A stretch of 64,000 bases of DNA from Metridium senile (lineage: Eukaryota; Cnidaria; Anthozoa; Actiniaria; Metridiidae), in NCBI GenBank assembly GCA_949775045.1, contig OX459101.1, positions 12,140,347 through 12,204,346 on the forward strand. Reading direction: 5' to 3'. Shown one piece after another: positions 28,802-40,720 of this stretch. The position numbers and the translations under genes were made by a program. The notes below the pieces were generated by a model that was not told the origin of the DNA, ran no database searches, and saw only the letters and a program-made list of their open reading frames with translations. Every line of letters starts with the position of its first letter. The first letter of the stretch is position 1.

Positions 28802-30529
28802 TATGGTTGTCCATTCGTTTCAAAATTGGGGCCTGCTGTACGCGTATTTTCTCCCCACGTACAATCTTAAAAACGCGTATATATGCGTCTTTTTTGCATG
28901 TATACGCGATATTTTGTGGAACACTTCGATGAATTTAGCGACCGCGTATACGCATGTGTTTGAAGAAAAAGTATACGCTCGAAATTAAAAGCGATCACAA
29001 TCATGTCCCATTTGGAACCATATACGTGCGGTACAAAAATACGCATACACAAAACACGCGTATACATGCGTCTTTGCATTTGGTACGCGTTCGTTTTTTA
29101 TTAGTCTTTCCTAATATTGTCAAAAAACAAGAAAAGTACTGTAACTTTCTTATCGTTTTAAAATTTCAACCCTGACCAACAAGTCGGAAATTTCAAAGAA
29201 AATTTCCAGTTGAAAATTTCAAGGCTAGTCATCACGTGTCCTTTGAAGCTCCTGGAGCCGGGAGACTAATAAAAAACGAACGGGTACCAAATGCAAAGAC
29301 GCATGTATACGCGTGTTTTGTGTATGCGTATTTTTGTACCGCACATATATGGTTCCAAATGGGACATGATTGTGATCGCTTTTAATTTCAAGCGGATACT
29401 TTTTCTTCAAACACATGCGTATACGCGGTCGCTAAATTCATCGAAGTGTTCCACAAAATATTGCGTATACAGTATGTGTGCAATTCCGGACAGTTTTTAG
29501 ATAAATTGCCATATCATTCGTTAAATGCATTGTTTAAGAAAGATATTTTTCCTGGAGATGTGGCAACATCTGATAAAGATTTATATAAAGCTTTGGTCAA
29601 TTTTAGCGATTAATAAAAGTATTATGGATATATTTGTAAAGTAGTTTGAATGGTGTAATTCCGGACAGTTGTGTGCAAAGCCGGACACTATTAAAGTAGG
29701 TTCTGTTTAATCAATTCTTTGAAGTGATTTCCTAATTTTCGAATGTTTATGTTAGAGTTTCTATTCCCACAGTAAAATTTGAGATTAAAGCATAAATTTG
29801 TGTTAATTAAATCATGAATTTTTTCCTTCATTAATAGGTTTGAGCACTAAAGTATTTCACACATGAGTAGAATTGCACTCGTGCGCTGGATTCTGCAGAT
29901 GAATATAAATGTCCTATATTAAATGAATAGTGCATGGTGATTAAACTATCCAAAAGATAAATTTTGTTTGCAAAAACAACCTGCAGTTGAATTGTATATT
30001 TGTAAGCGACAATTTAACCTACAATTCAAAGTTACGGGTGATTGTTTATCTTGGTTATTTTATCGTTCGGAATTGCACATACCTTAGTGGATTTTAGTAG
30101 TATTTCTAAAACCGTCTCCTACACTTATTTTAAACTTTTAAAAGCTCTTCTTTTCGCACAAGATAACACATTGTTTGCAATTGAAAATTTACTAAATATT
30201 TTGGCGTTATCATTTGTTAACATGTAATTCAAAGCGCGTTAAAACTGACTTATTGCGAATTTGCATATTCACATGCCATGACAGATCTCTTTTTTTCCTC
30301 GCTGAAAATAACTCGATTGTTACAAAAACGTCTTGTTTTTATTTGTAAACAAATTCGATCTCTTTTTTAACGCTTAAATGCCAAAGTGTCCGGATTTGCA
30401 CACTGTCCGGATTTGCACACACATACTGTACATGCAAAAAAGACGCATATATACGCGTTTTTAAGATTGTATGTGGGGAGAAAATACGCGTACAGCAGGC
30501 CCCAATTTTGAAACGAATGGACAACCATA
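28802..30529. mobile_element. Palindromic TIR element with GCGTATACGC motifs, ATTACT target duplication
   Basis: Ends TATGGTTGTCCATTCG (28802) and CGAATGGACAACCATA (30529) are perfect inverted repeats flanked by ATTACT on both sides (28796-28801 and 30530-30535). The empty site ACAATTACTGAAC is seen in units 1, 3, 4 and 5. Without the nested element at 29470-30428 it is about 770 bp, with ~300-bp arms and a short spacer around 29110-29265. The arms contain repeated GCGTATAC/GTATACGC words. Frames in the arms are mirror images of each other and not supported as genes. Confidence 0.92.
29470..30428. mobile_element. Pogo/Tc1-like MITE nested in the palindromic element, TA target duplication
   Basis: CAGTATGTGTGCAATTCCGG (29470) and CCGGATTTGCACACACATAC plus TG (30428) are inverted ends bounded by TA (29468-29469, 30429-30430). 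The uninterrupted target is visible in the opposite arm (TTTTGCATGTATACGCG, ~28896-28912). Extra copies of GTGTGCAAANCCGGACA lie just inside both ends (29670 and 30385). The interior is very AT-rich with no transposase frame, so it is non-autonomous. Confidence 0.92.
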
Positions 30530-30777
30530 ATTACTGAACTGAGTAGTGGTTAGTCAAATAATTGTGTCTTTAATGAATACATCCATAGCTACTCACTACA
30601 AAAAAACACTGAGTAGTGGTTACTCAAATAAATGAGTAAATCGGTGCGTGCACCATGATCCATGTACATAAATAAATGTTTTTTCAAATTAAGAAACTTC
30701 AATTTCTTTGTTTAAAAATTCATTTTTCTTCACTAAATGAATAATTGTTTTTAGTAGAAAACTGCAGAGAGATTTTC
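30530..30777. other. GPCR 3' flank with GAGTAGTGG repeats, unit 2
   Basis: Common to all units: ACTGAGTAGTGGTTACTCAAAT and its inverse ATAGCTACTCACTAC flank AT-rich DNA before the receptor stop. No AATAAA signal is evident on the - strand. Confidence 0.5.
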
Positions 30778-31832
30778 TCAGTTTTGTACTAATGAAGTGT
30801 TATTTTGCGATTGCATCCCCTCGCCTAGGCCTCTCGTAGAACACGAAACACGACGGCCGTGACGGCCTCCTCTTCGACACATTCTGCACATAGCTCTCTT
30901 AAACTCCCCAATCCTGAGCATGTAAACGATAATATTGATACCAGAATTACAACACGCCAAAGCTTTGAGAAATAGAAAGAGATTCTCGGACAGAGGCATG
31001 TCATTGACAATCATTGTCTGTACCATGAAGTAGATATTGATTGGGTAAATAGTTATTAGAGAGGCTAGTGTCACTACGAACAGAGTAACAGCCAGTTTAC
31101 GCTCCTTGAGGAGGTTTCTTTGGTGGTTGTTGCGTACGGTGCTGTATCTCATTTTCCCCAACAAAGCGCAGTATGCGATGATAATGGTCAGCAGAGTTAG
31201 CTGTGAAATCACTACATCGGAGTAGATAAAAACGGCGTCGATTGAAGCAACCCAAACTGTACTAGCGAGATAGAGCGCTGATAGCACAGAAGCTAGAACC
31301 CAAGGAATCGCGATTAAAACTATGTAAGGACTTTTCCCAGCATTTCGATGCTTTGTTGGAAATCCTATAGCCCAAAGCCGCTCCACTGCTACGGTAGCTA
31401 CAGTAAAGAGTGAACACATACGAAACAGATACAGTGACACAAGACGCCACACCGGTAAAATATCGCTACGTGTTCCTTGAAGCGTAAGACCATCTTCCAC
31501 GCACAGAAGAACACTAGAAAATCCGACCAAGAGATCTGCAACGGACAAGTTTATAAGGAGAGCGTAAGAACGGCGTCTTAGTGCTCTAGTTCGAAGGAAG
31601 ACGGCTAAGCAAACCGTATTGCCAACCAGGGTAAACCCTGAGATAAACACAAAGATGATCAATCGTGTTAAGATTAAAGGCATATCTGTGGGTCTGAAGA
31701 GTTTGCGTCCGCACTCCAAAACCACTTTTAAGTTTTGTTTTACAATGGATAACTGAGTTACTGACAATTTTACAGCTCAGAAAAAAGATAAACTCAGACC
31801 ACTTCACGATGATGCGAGACTTGCTTTTTCAT
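30778..31832 (-). CDS. Class A GPCR, copy 3, intact
   Basis: ATG 31683 to TGA 30778 encodes 301 residues with the same seven helices as copy 2. Differences include INLSVAD in TM2, VERLWAIGFPTKHR after TM3, STVWVAS in the second extracellular loop, a Lys in TM7 (FLFLKALACC) and YMLRIGEFK. The D/ERY position is VERLW, TM6 reads LITIYPINI and TM7 NSGINIIVY. The possible first exon ATGAAAAA at 31832-31825 (GC donor) joins in frame to 31693 after TCTTCAG, giving 307 residues. The upstream TATA-like word is at 31905-31924. Confidence 0.92.
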
Positions 31833-32254
31833 GGTGGAATAAGTTACCATTTTTACTGCGACTTACTTGAAGTGACTTGAACGGCAACACTTCTTACCAC
31901 GAATTAAATCATAGTTATATATAGAAACAACCTTTTGTCCTAATATCATATTTCATATAAAATTAATTTCTTTCCTACTTCTTTTGCCAAAAAAATAAAT
32001 AAATACACAATTAAAATTGGCAATCAAATTATCAGATTACTATGATACTAAGTAGCAGTCTATTTCTGCTGTCAATTTTGACATATTTTTTGAGTATCTT
32101 GTAAAAAATGTTTCGAAGAGCGGACCATTCAGTATGGGTTCCAAAAACATATATCAGTCAACATATAAAACAGTCTAAAAGTCATTAGTATAAACCTACT
32201 AGTGGTCTATCACGAATCCTTTATTCTGATTGGCTACTCTACTAATGGCCTATT
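31833..32254 (-). promoter_or_regulatory. Conserved upstream block of GPCR copy 3
   Basis: Near-identical to 38456-38870 and 46960-47370. Contains the TATA-like word, the GGAACCCATACTGAATGG segment and the left half of a palindromic element (CTACTAGTGGTCTATCAC) at 32206-32254. Confidence 0.5.
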
Positions 32255-32995
32255 TAACAATTAGACCCGAAGCCCGAATGGGCTACGGGCAATAGCCCAC
32301 GAGGCCGAGTCTTCGAGGCCAAGTGGGCTATTGATCCGTAGCCCATGAGGGCGAGAGGTCTAATTGTTTTAGTATCCAACAACTTATAGGTCAAACTTTG
32401 CCATATTTTGAAAAAAAATAACATTTCAATCGTTTTATTTTGACAAAATGACAGATAATCGAAAGTGAAAATACCGAGCGGGCGCTCAATGACGTGTGAC
32501 GGCAAGTGAAAATGTATTCAAAACACATCGAAATTCTCCACTGTTTTTGCCATTTTCTCCCTCAATACTTTAATTTTAACGGCTGAAAATAGGATGCTTT
32601 TAGTGTTAAAACTACTTATACATTTTAAAACGACGGAGGAATTAAGAAAGTTTCCAAACTGAAAGTAAAAAAATCTGGCTTTCTCAATCGATCAAACTGA
32701 AGAATCGTGTGATGGCGTCAGTAGCGCGCGTTCTTCAAGTCAAAATTCATTCACAAAACATCAAAATTATGTGCTTTTTTGTCATTTTCTTGCTCGTATT
32801 TGTAATAACGATTCAAAGAAAAGCATTCTATTTCGTACTAAGCCGTTTTTGAAGAAATAAAAGAATCAAGAAACTTTTTCAAAGTTTACAAAACCGGCGG
32901 TTTCCCCAACCATGGGCTATCACCCAATAGCCCATGGTTGAGTAGCCAATGAGAGCGCGCGATTTGTGATAGACCATAAGTTGTTGGATACTAAT
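32255..32995. mobile_element. Composite insertion private to unit 2
   Basis: Inserted between GGCCTATT and GAGTGATAGACC, which are contiguous in units 3 and 4 (38856-38868, 47366-47378). It consists of the AACAATTAGACC palindrome (32257-32369) and the AGTATCCAACAAC element (32371-32995). The two elements are adjacent here and at 15720-17409, in opposite overall orientation, so they may move as one. Confidence 0.7.
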
Positions 32996-34502
32996 GAGTG
33001 ATAGACCACTAGTAGCGAAAAGTGCCGGTTTTGTAAACTTTGAAAACGTTTCTTGCTTCTTCCAATTCTTGATATAGCTTAGCACTAAATGTAATGCTTT
33101 TCTTTAAATCGTAAATTGCAAATACCAGCCAGAAAATGGCAAAAAAGCACATTTTGTTTTTTTGTGAATGAATTTTGACTTGAATTAAGAGCGCGCGCTA
33201 CTGACGCCATCACACGATTCTTCAGTTTGATTGAGAAAGCCAGATTAAAAATCTTTTCTTGAACTTTTCTTTATTCCTCCGTTGTTCAAATATGTATAGT
33301 AGTTTTAGCAGTAAAATTATGCTATTTTCAGCCGTTAAAACAAAAGTCTTGATGAAGAAAATGACTAAAACTGTGGAGAATTTCGATGTGTTTTGAATAC
33401 ATTTTCACTTGCCGTCACACGTCATTGAGCGCGCGCTCGGTATTTTCACTTTCGATTATCTGTCATTCTTTCAAAATAAAACGATTGAAATGTTATTTTT
33501 CTTTCAAAATATGGCAAAGTTTGACCAACTCGAAGACTCGGCCTCGTGGGCTATTGACTCGTAGACCATTCGGGCTGGGGGTCTAATTGTTAATTAAGAT
33601 GTTTTGAGTCTTTGTTTCATAATTATATTTTGAAACTACTACACAGTATTTCTTTAATTTCAAACGTAATATTTGCACTTTTCCCGGCCCGTGCCAGTAA
33701 ATGGCATGATATTTAGCAAGTTCTTTTAATACTTAAACGAATAAAAACTAATTATTCCCAAAAGCGAATGAATTTTTTTAAATGTGAACCTTGTTACAAG
33801 CTAGTAATTAGAACGAGGCATGATATCGACCACAATAATCGTATCCGTTGTACTATTAATATATATAATAGCCTTAAAGTCATTCAGTTGTTTTGAGCCT
33901 TTGTTTAATAATTCTATTTTGAGACTATATTATACAAGGATTTCTTTAATTTGAAATGTGATATCAATGACATTTGCCTGGATCTTAAACTAAATGACGT
34001 CTGCAAATTTCATTCACTGCAAGTTGAAACTTTCCAAAAACTCTCACAAAATAAAAGAAGCTAAAATGACATAAAAGACATTTAAAAAGATATTTCATTT
34101 TTGAGCAATAGTATTGAGCAAAGGAAAAACTTACAGACTAAAAATAATTGACGACTGGTCGTAATGTTTTTTTGGCACTTTTCCCGAGAAAGTTTATACT
34201 ATAAATGTACATAGTATATTTCGCAAGTTCCGAAAAAAAAGGTTATGATCTACTTCTTACGATATTAAAAAGGTTAAAAACCATACACACACAAGGGAGA
34301 CATTGAAACGAACGAGCAAGCTAGTGATTGGAACGAGGCATTGATATCGATCAAAATAATCGTATCCGCTATTCGATTAATTTTATAGCAGCCTAAAAGT
34401 CATCAAAATATTTTAAATCTATGTTTTTCGTGTATCTTTATTTAACTCATACACCACTACATGAAATTTCATATTTACGTCGTTGCAATGGTACAGAAAA
34501 TC
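32996..34502. other. Unit-common spacer, unit 2, no gene seen
   Basis: Nearly identical to 38866-40380 and 47376-48890. It begins with the right half of the CTACTAGTGG palindrome. Short frames are shared by identity only. Confidence 0.5.
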
Positions 34503-34775
34503 TAACGTAAATATTAAATGTTGACCTTTACGACATCTTTACGATCAACCGTAATGCGACGTAAGCAATTATCTTACGGACCTTTACGCTTAGCGTAAAG
34601 CTAAGTAATCGTTATCTTTAAGCTCACAGTAAAGCAGCGTAAAGACATTTAACGTAATATTTACGTTAGACGTAACGCAACATGAAGGAGAATACATTTT
34701 ATCATTACGGTCATAATAAAGAGACGTAAAGCGATATCAACATAATCTTTACGTTTGTTGTAAAGCAACATAACC
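34503..34775. repeat. TTACG/CGTAA-rich block, unit 2
   Basis: As in unit 1, with GCTTAGCGTAAAGCTAAG at its centre; nearly identical to 40373-40645. Confidence 0.8.
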
Positions 34776-34850
34776 TTTTTATATTATGCTCGTTTATTAT
34801 AAAGAGTCCCAAATGTTGCTGAAATTAACGTTTTGGACCATAGTGTGAAC

Positions 34851-35810
34851 GTACCGTGGCATGAACCAAGTACCATACTATGAACCGAGTACCATAGCAT
34901 GAACCAAGGTACCATGACATGAACCAAGGTACCATGACATGAACCAAGGTACGTACCATGGCATGAACCAAGGTACAATGACATGAACCAAGCTAAGTAC
35001 CGTGGCATGAACCAAGGTACCATGACATGAACCAAGGTACCATGACATGAACCAAGGTACCATGACATGAACCAAGGTACCATGACATGAACCAAGGTAC
35101 GTACCATAGCATGAACCAAGGTACCATGACATGAACCAAAGGTACCATGACATAAACCAAGCTAGGTACCGTGGCATGAACCAAGGTACCATGACATGAA
35201 CCAAGGTACGTACCATGGCATGAACCAAGGTACCGTGGCATGAACCAAGGTACCATGACATGAACCAAAGTACATACCATGGCATGAATCAAGGTACCAT
35301 AGCATGAACCAAGGTACAATGACATGAACCGAGCTAAGTACCGTGGCATGAACCAAGGTACGTACCATGGCATGAACCAAGGTACAATGACATGAACCAA
35401 GCCAAGTACCGTGGCATGAACCAAGGTACCATGACATGAACCAAGGTACCATGACATGAACCAAGGTACGTACCATGGCATGAACCAAGGTACCGTGGAA
35501 TGAACCAAAGTACCATGGCATGAACCAAGGTACCATGACATGAACCAAGGTACGTACCATGGCATGAACCAAGGTACGTACCATGACATGAACCAAGGTA
35601 CCATGACATGAACCAAGGTACCATGACATGAACCAAGGTACCGTGGCATGAACCAAGGTAAGTACCATGACATAAACCAAGGTACGTACCATGACATAAA
35701 CCAAGCTAGGTACCGTGGCATGAACCAAGGTACCATGGCATGAACCAAGGTACCATGGCATGAACCAGGGTACCATGGCATGCACCAGGGTACCATGGCA
35801 TGAACCAAGG
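34851..35810. repeat. Minisatellite array, unit 2 (~960 bp)
   Basis: 20- and 24-bp monomers as in unit 1, ordered into partly regular higher-order blocks. All three - strand frames are open over long stretches (for example 34993-35820) because no monomer carries a stop. These are not genes. Confidence 0.97.
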
Positions 35811-36690
35811 GAACGGACATGCTTTGCTCAACTCTGTTTACGTTTTATATGACTTTGTTGACTGCCTGTCAATCATGGTTCTTGACGTCATTTATCACGT
35901 GACTCGTGGGGAAATATTGTATAACTCTTCGTGAATTTGTTCGATATTGATCAAATCTGGACAAACACACTTTGCATGACTTTGTTGACTTGCCCTGTCA
36001 ATCATGGTCTTTTCCTTTGTTGAAGGAAAACTAGGATTGTTGACAATTTCTTTGGTAACATTTTCAATCAAATGTTTTTGATATTTTCAAGACACTTTGA
36101 TATTTTGAGTTTACGACAACTAAAGCCGTTTTATGAAAATTCAGGGCGTGCCCAGAACGGAAATACTCCTGATTGCAATATTTATTTACCAGAAAAACAA
36201 AGCTACTTTGTTATTTTGTCTCTGAAAATTACGAGGATACTTTTCATAAACGCTCGAAATTAAGAGTTTTGCCCTTTCAATGGAAGTCATGGAACGTGGA
36301 AGTGTGTAGTATCTCAAAACAGGTTCGCAAATTTCTGCTAATTCTAAACTTTCTTTTATTGAATTATGTTTTTTTGCTCACTTTGTACAACACCAATTAT
36401 ATTATAAATTGTTGGAGAAGAGAAACAAACAGTATTTATTTATTAAAGAGTAATAAGGGAAACAACATTTACTACAATGATTGACAACAGTGTTGGCACG
36501 AATGTGATAAAGCCAGTTTAGCACTGCTGAAATTCTACTACTCCCCTCCCTCTGGTAATGTTAAGGAGGGAGTCATTGTTTGGTGCTTATGTGGTTTACC
36601 TATTAAACATCAACATTGATGTGGGGGGAAGGGGGATAAGCTTTTTTAAATACTTAAAATAAACAATGTAGACTCTTTGAGATAAAATAC
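35811..36690 (+). other. Unit 3 leader block with a 103-codon frame
   Basis: The frame 36173-36484 starts at a non-ATG codon in MQYLFTRKTK-like sequence and recurs at 43207-43518 and 52552-52863 with few changes. It is Lys/Asn/Leu-rich, without a recognisable domain. Given the near identity of the units, an open frame alone is weak evidence for a protein. Confidence 0.35.
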
Positions 36691-37150
36691 TAAAATATCG
36701 TTTCAAGTAGTTTTGACAAAGATTGTAGATATTTAGTGGAATCACTCATTTCCAGAGCAATATTATTAACACATACATTAATCGAATTAATCTGACGCTT
36801 ATGGGATGACGTTATTATAATATCCTTGCACTTCTTAATATTCATTGATAATTTATTGGCACCAATCCAGTCGTTAAGATTCAGTTCAGAGTTAAGTTAT
36901 TGTGTTCAACCTTCAATTCAAATTCTATTTCCCGGAAGTATGTATCATCAGCGAAAAGACGGAAGTTTAGTATACAATTACAATTTGCTGTGTCGTTAAT
37001 ATATATGAGGAAGAGGAATGGACCCAAATTAGATCCCTGAGGCACACCACAGCAAGTCAAAAGTAAACTGCAAAAATGACCTTTAATGTCGACAAATTGT
37101 TTATCCATGCAATATATTTGTTTAAAACCGTCGCATGTATGTACAATTAC
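36691..37150 (-). pseudogene. LINE reverse transcriptase pseudogene, unit 3
   Basis: GVPQGSNLGPFLFLIYIND and RLFADDTY are present, then the shared frameshift after LTLN. NLNDWIGANKLSMNI and KYLQSLSK follow in another frame. It is the most complete copy of this RT block, but lacks fingers and everything after the thumb. Confidence 0.87.
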
Positions 37151-37393
37151 TGAACTGAGTAGTGGTTAGTCAAATAATTGTGTCTTTAATGAATACATCC
37201 ATAGCTACTCACTACATAAAAACACTGAGTAGTGGTTACTCAAATAAATAAGTAAATCGGTGTGTGCACCATGATCCATGTACATAAATAAATGTTTTTT
37301 CAAATTAAGAAACTTCAATTTCTTTGTTTAAAAATTCATTTTTCTTCACTAAATGAATAATTGTTTTTAGTAGAAAACTGCAGAGTGCTTTTC
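37151..37393. other. GPCR 3' flank with GAGTAGTGG repeats, unit 3
   Basis: Same composition as 30530-30777; nothing further recognised. Confidence 0.5.
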
Positions 37394-38455
37394 TCAGTTT
37401 TCTACTAATGAAGTGTTATTTTGCGATTGCATCCCCTCGCCTAGGCCTCTGGTAGAACACGAAACACGACTGCCGTGACGGCCTCCTCTTCGACACATTC
37501 TGCACATAGCTCTCTTAAACTCCCCAATCCTGAACATGTAAACGATAATATTGATACCAGAATTACAACACGCCAAAGCTTTGAGAAATGGAAAGAGATT
37601 CTCGGAAAGAGGCATGTCATTGACAATCATTGTCTGTACCATGAAGTAGATGTTAATTGGGTAAATAGTTATTAGAGATGCTAGTGCCACTACGAACAGA
37701 GTAACAGCAAGTTTACGCTCTTTGAGAAGGCTTCTTTGGTGGTGGTTGCGTATACGTACGGTTCTGCGTCTCATTTTCCCCAACAAAGCGCAGTAAGCGA
37801 TGATAATGGTCAACAGAGCTAGCTGTGAAAATACTACATCGGAGTAGATAAAAACAGCGTCGATTGAAACAACCCCAACTGTACTAGCGAGATAGAGCGC
37901 TGATAGCACAGAAGCTAGAACCCAAGGAATCGCGACCAAAACTATGTAAGGACTTTTTCCAGCATTTCGATGCTTTGTTGGATATCCTACAGCCCAAAGC
38001 CGCTCTACTGCTACGGTAGCAACAGTAAACAGTGAACACATATGAAAAAGATACACTGACATAAAACGCCACACGGGTAAAATATCGCTACGTGTTCCTT
38101 GAAGAGTAAGCCCATCTTCCACGCACAGAAGTACACTAGAAAATCCGACCAAGAGATCTGCAACGGTCAAGCTTATAAGGAGAGCGTAAGAACGGCGTCT
38201 TAGTGCTCTAGTTCGAAGGAAGACGGCTAAGCAAACCGTATTACCAAAGAGGATAAACCCTGAGATAAACACAAAAATGATCAATCGTGTTAAGATTAAA
38301 GGCATATCTGTGGGTCTGAAGAGTTTGCGTCCGCACTCCAAAACCACTTTTAAGTTTTGTTTTACAATGGATAACTGAGTTACTGACAATTTTACAGCTC
38401 AGAAAAAAAAATAAACTCAGACCACTTCACGATGATACGAGACTTGCTTTTTCAT
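37394..38455 (-). CDS. Class A GPCR, copy 4, intact
   Basis: ATG 38305 to TGA 37394 encodes 303 residues, two more than copies 2, 3 and 6 because the loop after TM5 reads MRRRTVRIRNHHQ. Other changes: FGNTVC in TM1, LTVAD in TM2, WRFMSVYLFHMC in TM3, VERLWAVGYPTKHR, VVALASLITIYP in TM6 and FPFLKALACC in TM7. The tail ends SLVEN. The TM3, TM6 and TM7 motif losses are as in the other copies. The loop resembles that of the + strand copy 1 (RRNTVRIRNNHQ), so copies 1, 4 and 5a form one subgroup. Possible first exon 38455-38448, acceptor at 38316, in frame. Confidence 0.92.
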
Positions 38456-38875
38456 GGTGGAATAAGTTACCATTTTTACTGCGACTTACTTGAAGTGACT
38501 TGAACGGCAACACTTCTTACCACGAATTATATCATAGTTATATATAGAAACAACCTTTTGTCCTAATATCATATTTCATATAAAATTAATTTCTTTCCTA
38601 CGTCTTTTGCCAAAAAAATAAATAAATACACAATTAAAATTGGCAATAAAATTATCAGATTACTATGATAATAAGTAGCAGTCGATTTCTGCTGTCAATT
38701 TTGACATATTTTTGAGTATCTTGTAAAAAATGTTTCTAAGAGCGGACCATTCAGTATGGGTTCCAAAAACATATATCAGTCAACATATAAAACAGTCTAA
38801 AAGCTACTAGTGGTCTATCACGAATCCTTTATTCTGATTGGCTACTCTACTAATGGCCTATTGAGTGATAGACCA
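38456..38875 (-). promoter_or_regulatory. Conserved upstream block of GPCR copy 4
   Basis: TATA-like word at 38526-38547. It ends in a short palindromic element CTACTAGTGGTCTATCAC ... GTGATAGACCACTAGTAG (38812-38881) that is empty of the unit 2 insertion. Confidence 0.5.
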
Positions 38876-40372
38876 CTAGTAGCGAAAAGTGCCGGTTTTG
38901 TAAACTTTGAAAACGTTTCTTGCTTCTTCCAATTCTTGATATAGCTTAGTACTAAATGTAATGCTTTTCTTTAAATCGTAAATTGCAAATACCAGCCAGA
39001 AAATGGCAAAAAAGCACATAATTTTGATGTTGTGTGAATGAATTTTGACTTGAATTAAGAGCGCGCGCTACTGACGCCATCACACGATTCTTCAGTTTGA
39101 TTGAGAAAGCCAGATTAAAAAACTTTTCTTGAACTTTTCTTTATTCCTCCGTTGTTCAAATATGTATAGTAGTTTTAGCAGTAAAATTATGCTATTTTCA
39201 GCCGTTAAAACAAAAGTCTTGATGAAGAAAATGACTAAAACTGTGGAGAATTTCGATGTGTTTTGAATACATTTTCACTTGCCGTCACACGTCATTGAGC
39301 GCGCGCTCGGTATTTTCACTTTCGATTATCTGTCATTCTTTCAAAATAAAACGATTGAAATGTTATTTTTCTTTCAAAATATGGCAAAGTTTGACCAACT
39401 CGAAGACTCGGCCTCGTGGGCTATTGACTCGTAGACCATTCGGGCTGGGGGTCTAATTGTTAATTAAGATGTTTTGAGTCTTTGTTTCATAATTATATTT
39501 TGAAACTACTACACAGTATTTCTTTAATTTCAAACGTAATATTTGCACTTTTCCCGGCCCGTGTCAGTAAATGGCATTATATTTAGCAAGTTCTTTTAAT
39601 ACTTAAACGAATAAAAACTAATTATTCCCAAAAGCGAATGAATTTTTTAAAATGTGAACCTTGTTACAAGCTAGTAATTAGAACGAGGCATGATATCGAC
39701 CACAATAATCGTATCCGTTGTACTATTAATTTATATAATAGCCTTAAAGTCATTCAGTTGTTTTGAGCCTTTGTTTAATAATTCTATTTTGAGACTATAT
39801 TATACAAGGATTTCTTTAATTTGAAATGTGATATCAATGACATTTGCCTGGATCTTAAACTAAATGACGTCTGCAAATTTCATTCACTGCAAGTTGAAAC
39901 TTTCCAAAAACTCTCACAAAATAAAAGAAGCTAAAATGACATAAAAGACATTTAAAAAGATATTTCATTTTTGAGCAATAGTATTGAGCAAAGGAAAAAC
40001 TTACAGACTAAAAATAATTGACGACTGGTCGTAATGTTTTTTTGGCACTTTTCCCGAGAAAGTTTATACTATAAATGTACATAGTATATTTCGCAAGTTC
40101 CGAAAAAAAAGGTTATGATCTACTTCTTACGATATTAAAAAGGTTAAAAACCATACACACACAAGGGAGACATTGAAACGAACGAGCAAGCTAGTGATTG
40201 GAACGAGGCATTGATATCGATCAAAATAATCGTATCCGCTATTCGATTAATTTTATAGCAGCCTAAAAGTCATCAAAATATTTTAAATCTATGTTTTTCG
40301 TGTATCTTTATTTAACTCATACACCACTACATGAAATTTCATATTTACGTCGTTGCAATGGTACAGAAAATC
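38876..40372. other. Unit-common spacer, unit 3, no gene seen
   Basis: Almost identical to 33006-34500 with scattered single-base differences. No coding frame other than those shared by identity. Confidence 0.5.
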
Positions 40373-40645
40373 TAACGTAAATATTAAATGTTGACCTTTA
40401 CGACATCTTTACGATCAACCGTAATGCGACGTAAGCAATTATCTTACGGACCTTTACGCTTAGCGTAAAGCTAAGTAATCGTTATCTTTAAGCTCACAGT
40501 AAAGCAGCGTAAAGACATTTAACGTAATATTTACGTTAGACGTAACGCAACATGAAGGAGAATACATTTTATCATTACGGTCATAATAAAGAGACGTAAA
40601 GCGATATCAACATAATCTTTACGTTTGTTGTAAAGCAACATAACC
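40373..40645. repeat. TTACG/CGTAA-rich block, unit 3
   Basis: Essentially the same sequence as 34503-34775. Confidence 0.8.
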
Positions 40646-40720
40646 TTTTTATATTATGCTCGTTTATTATAAAGAGTCCCAAATGTTGCTGAAATTAACG
40701 TTTTGGACCATAGTGTGAAC

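Larger units (their letters stand above)
27483..35810. repeat. Segmental duplication unit 2 (GPCR copy 3)
   Basis: Starts at GAACGGACATGC after the first minisatellite. Same order of blocks as unit 1, with two private insertions: the nested element 28802-30529 between RT and receptor, and 32255-32995 upstream of the receptor. It lacks the 3.1-kb element of unit 1. From 33000 on it is almost identical to units 3 and 4. Confidence 0.9.

Noticed and set aside
28867..29500. Several 60-75-codon frames on both strands between 28.7 and 29.5 kb
   Set aside because: Mirror images from the arms of the palindromic element.
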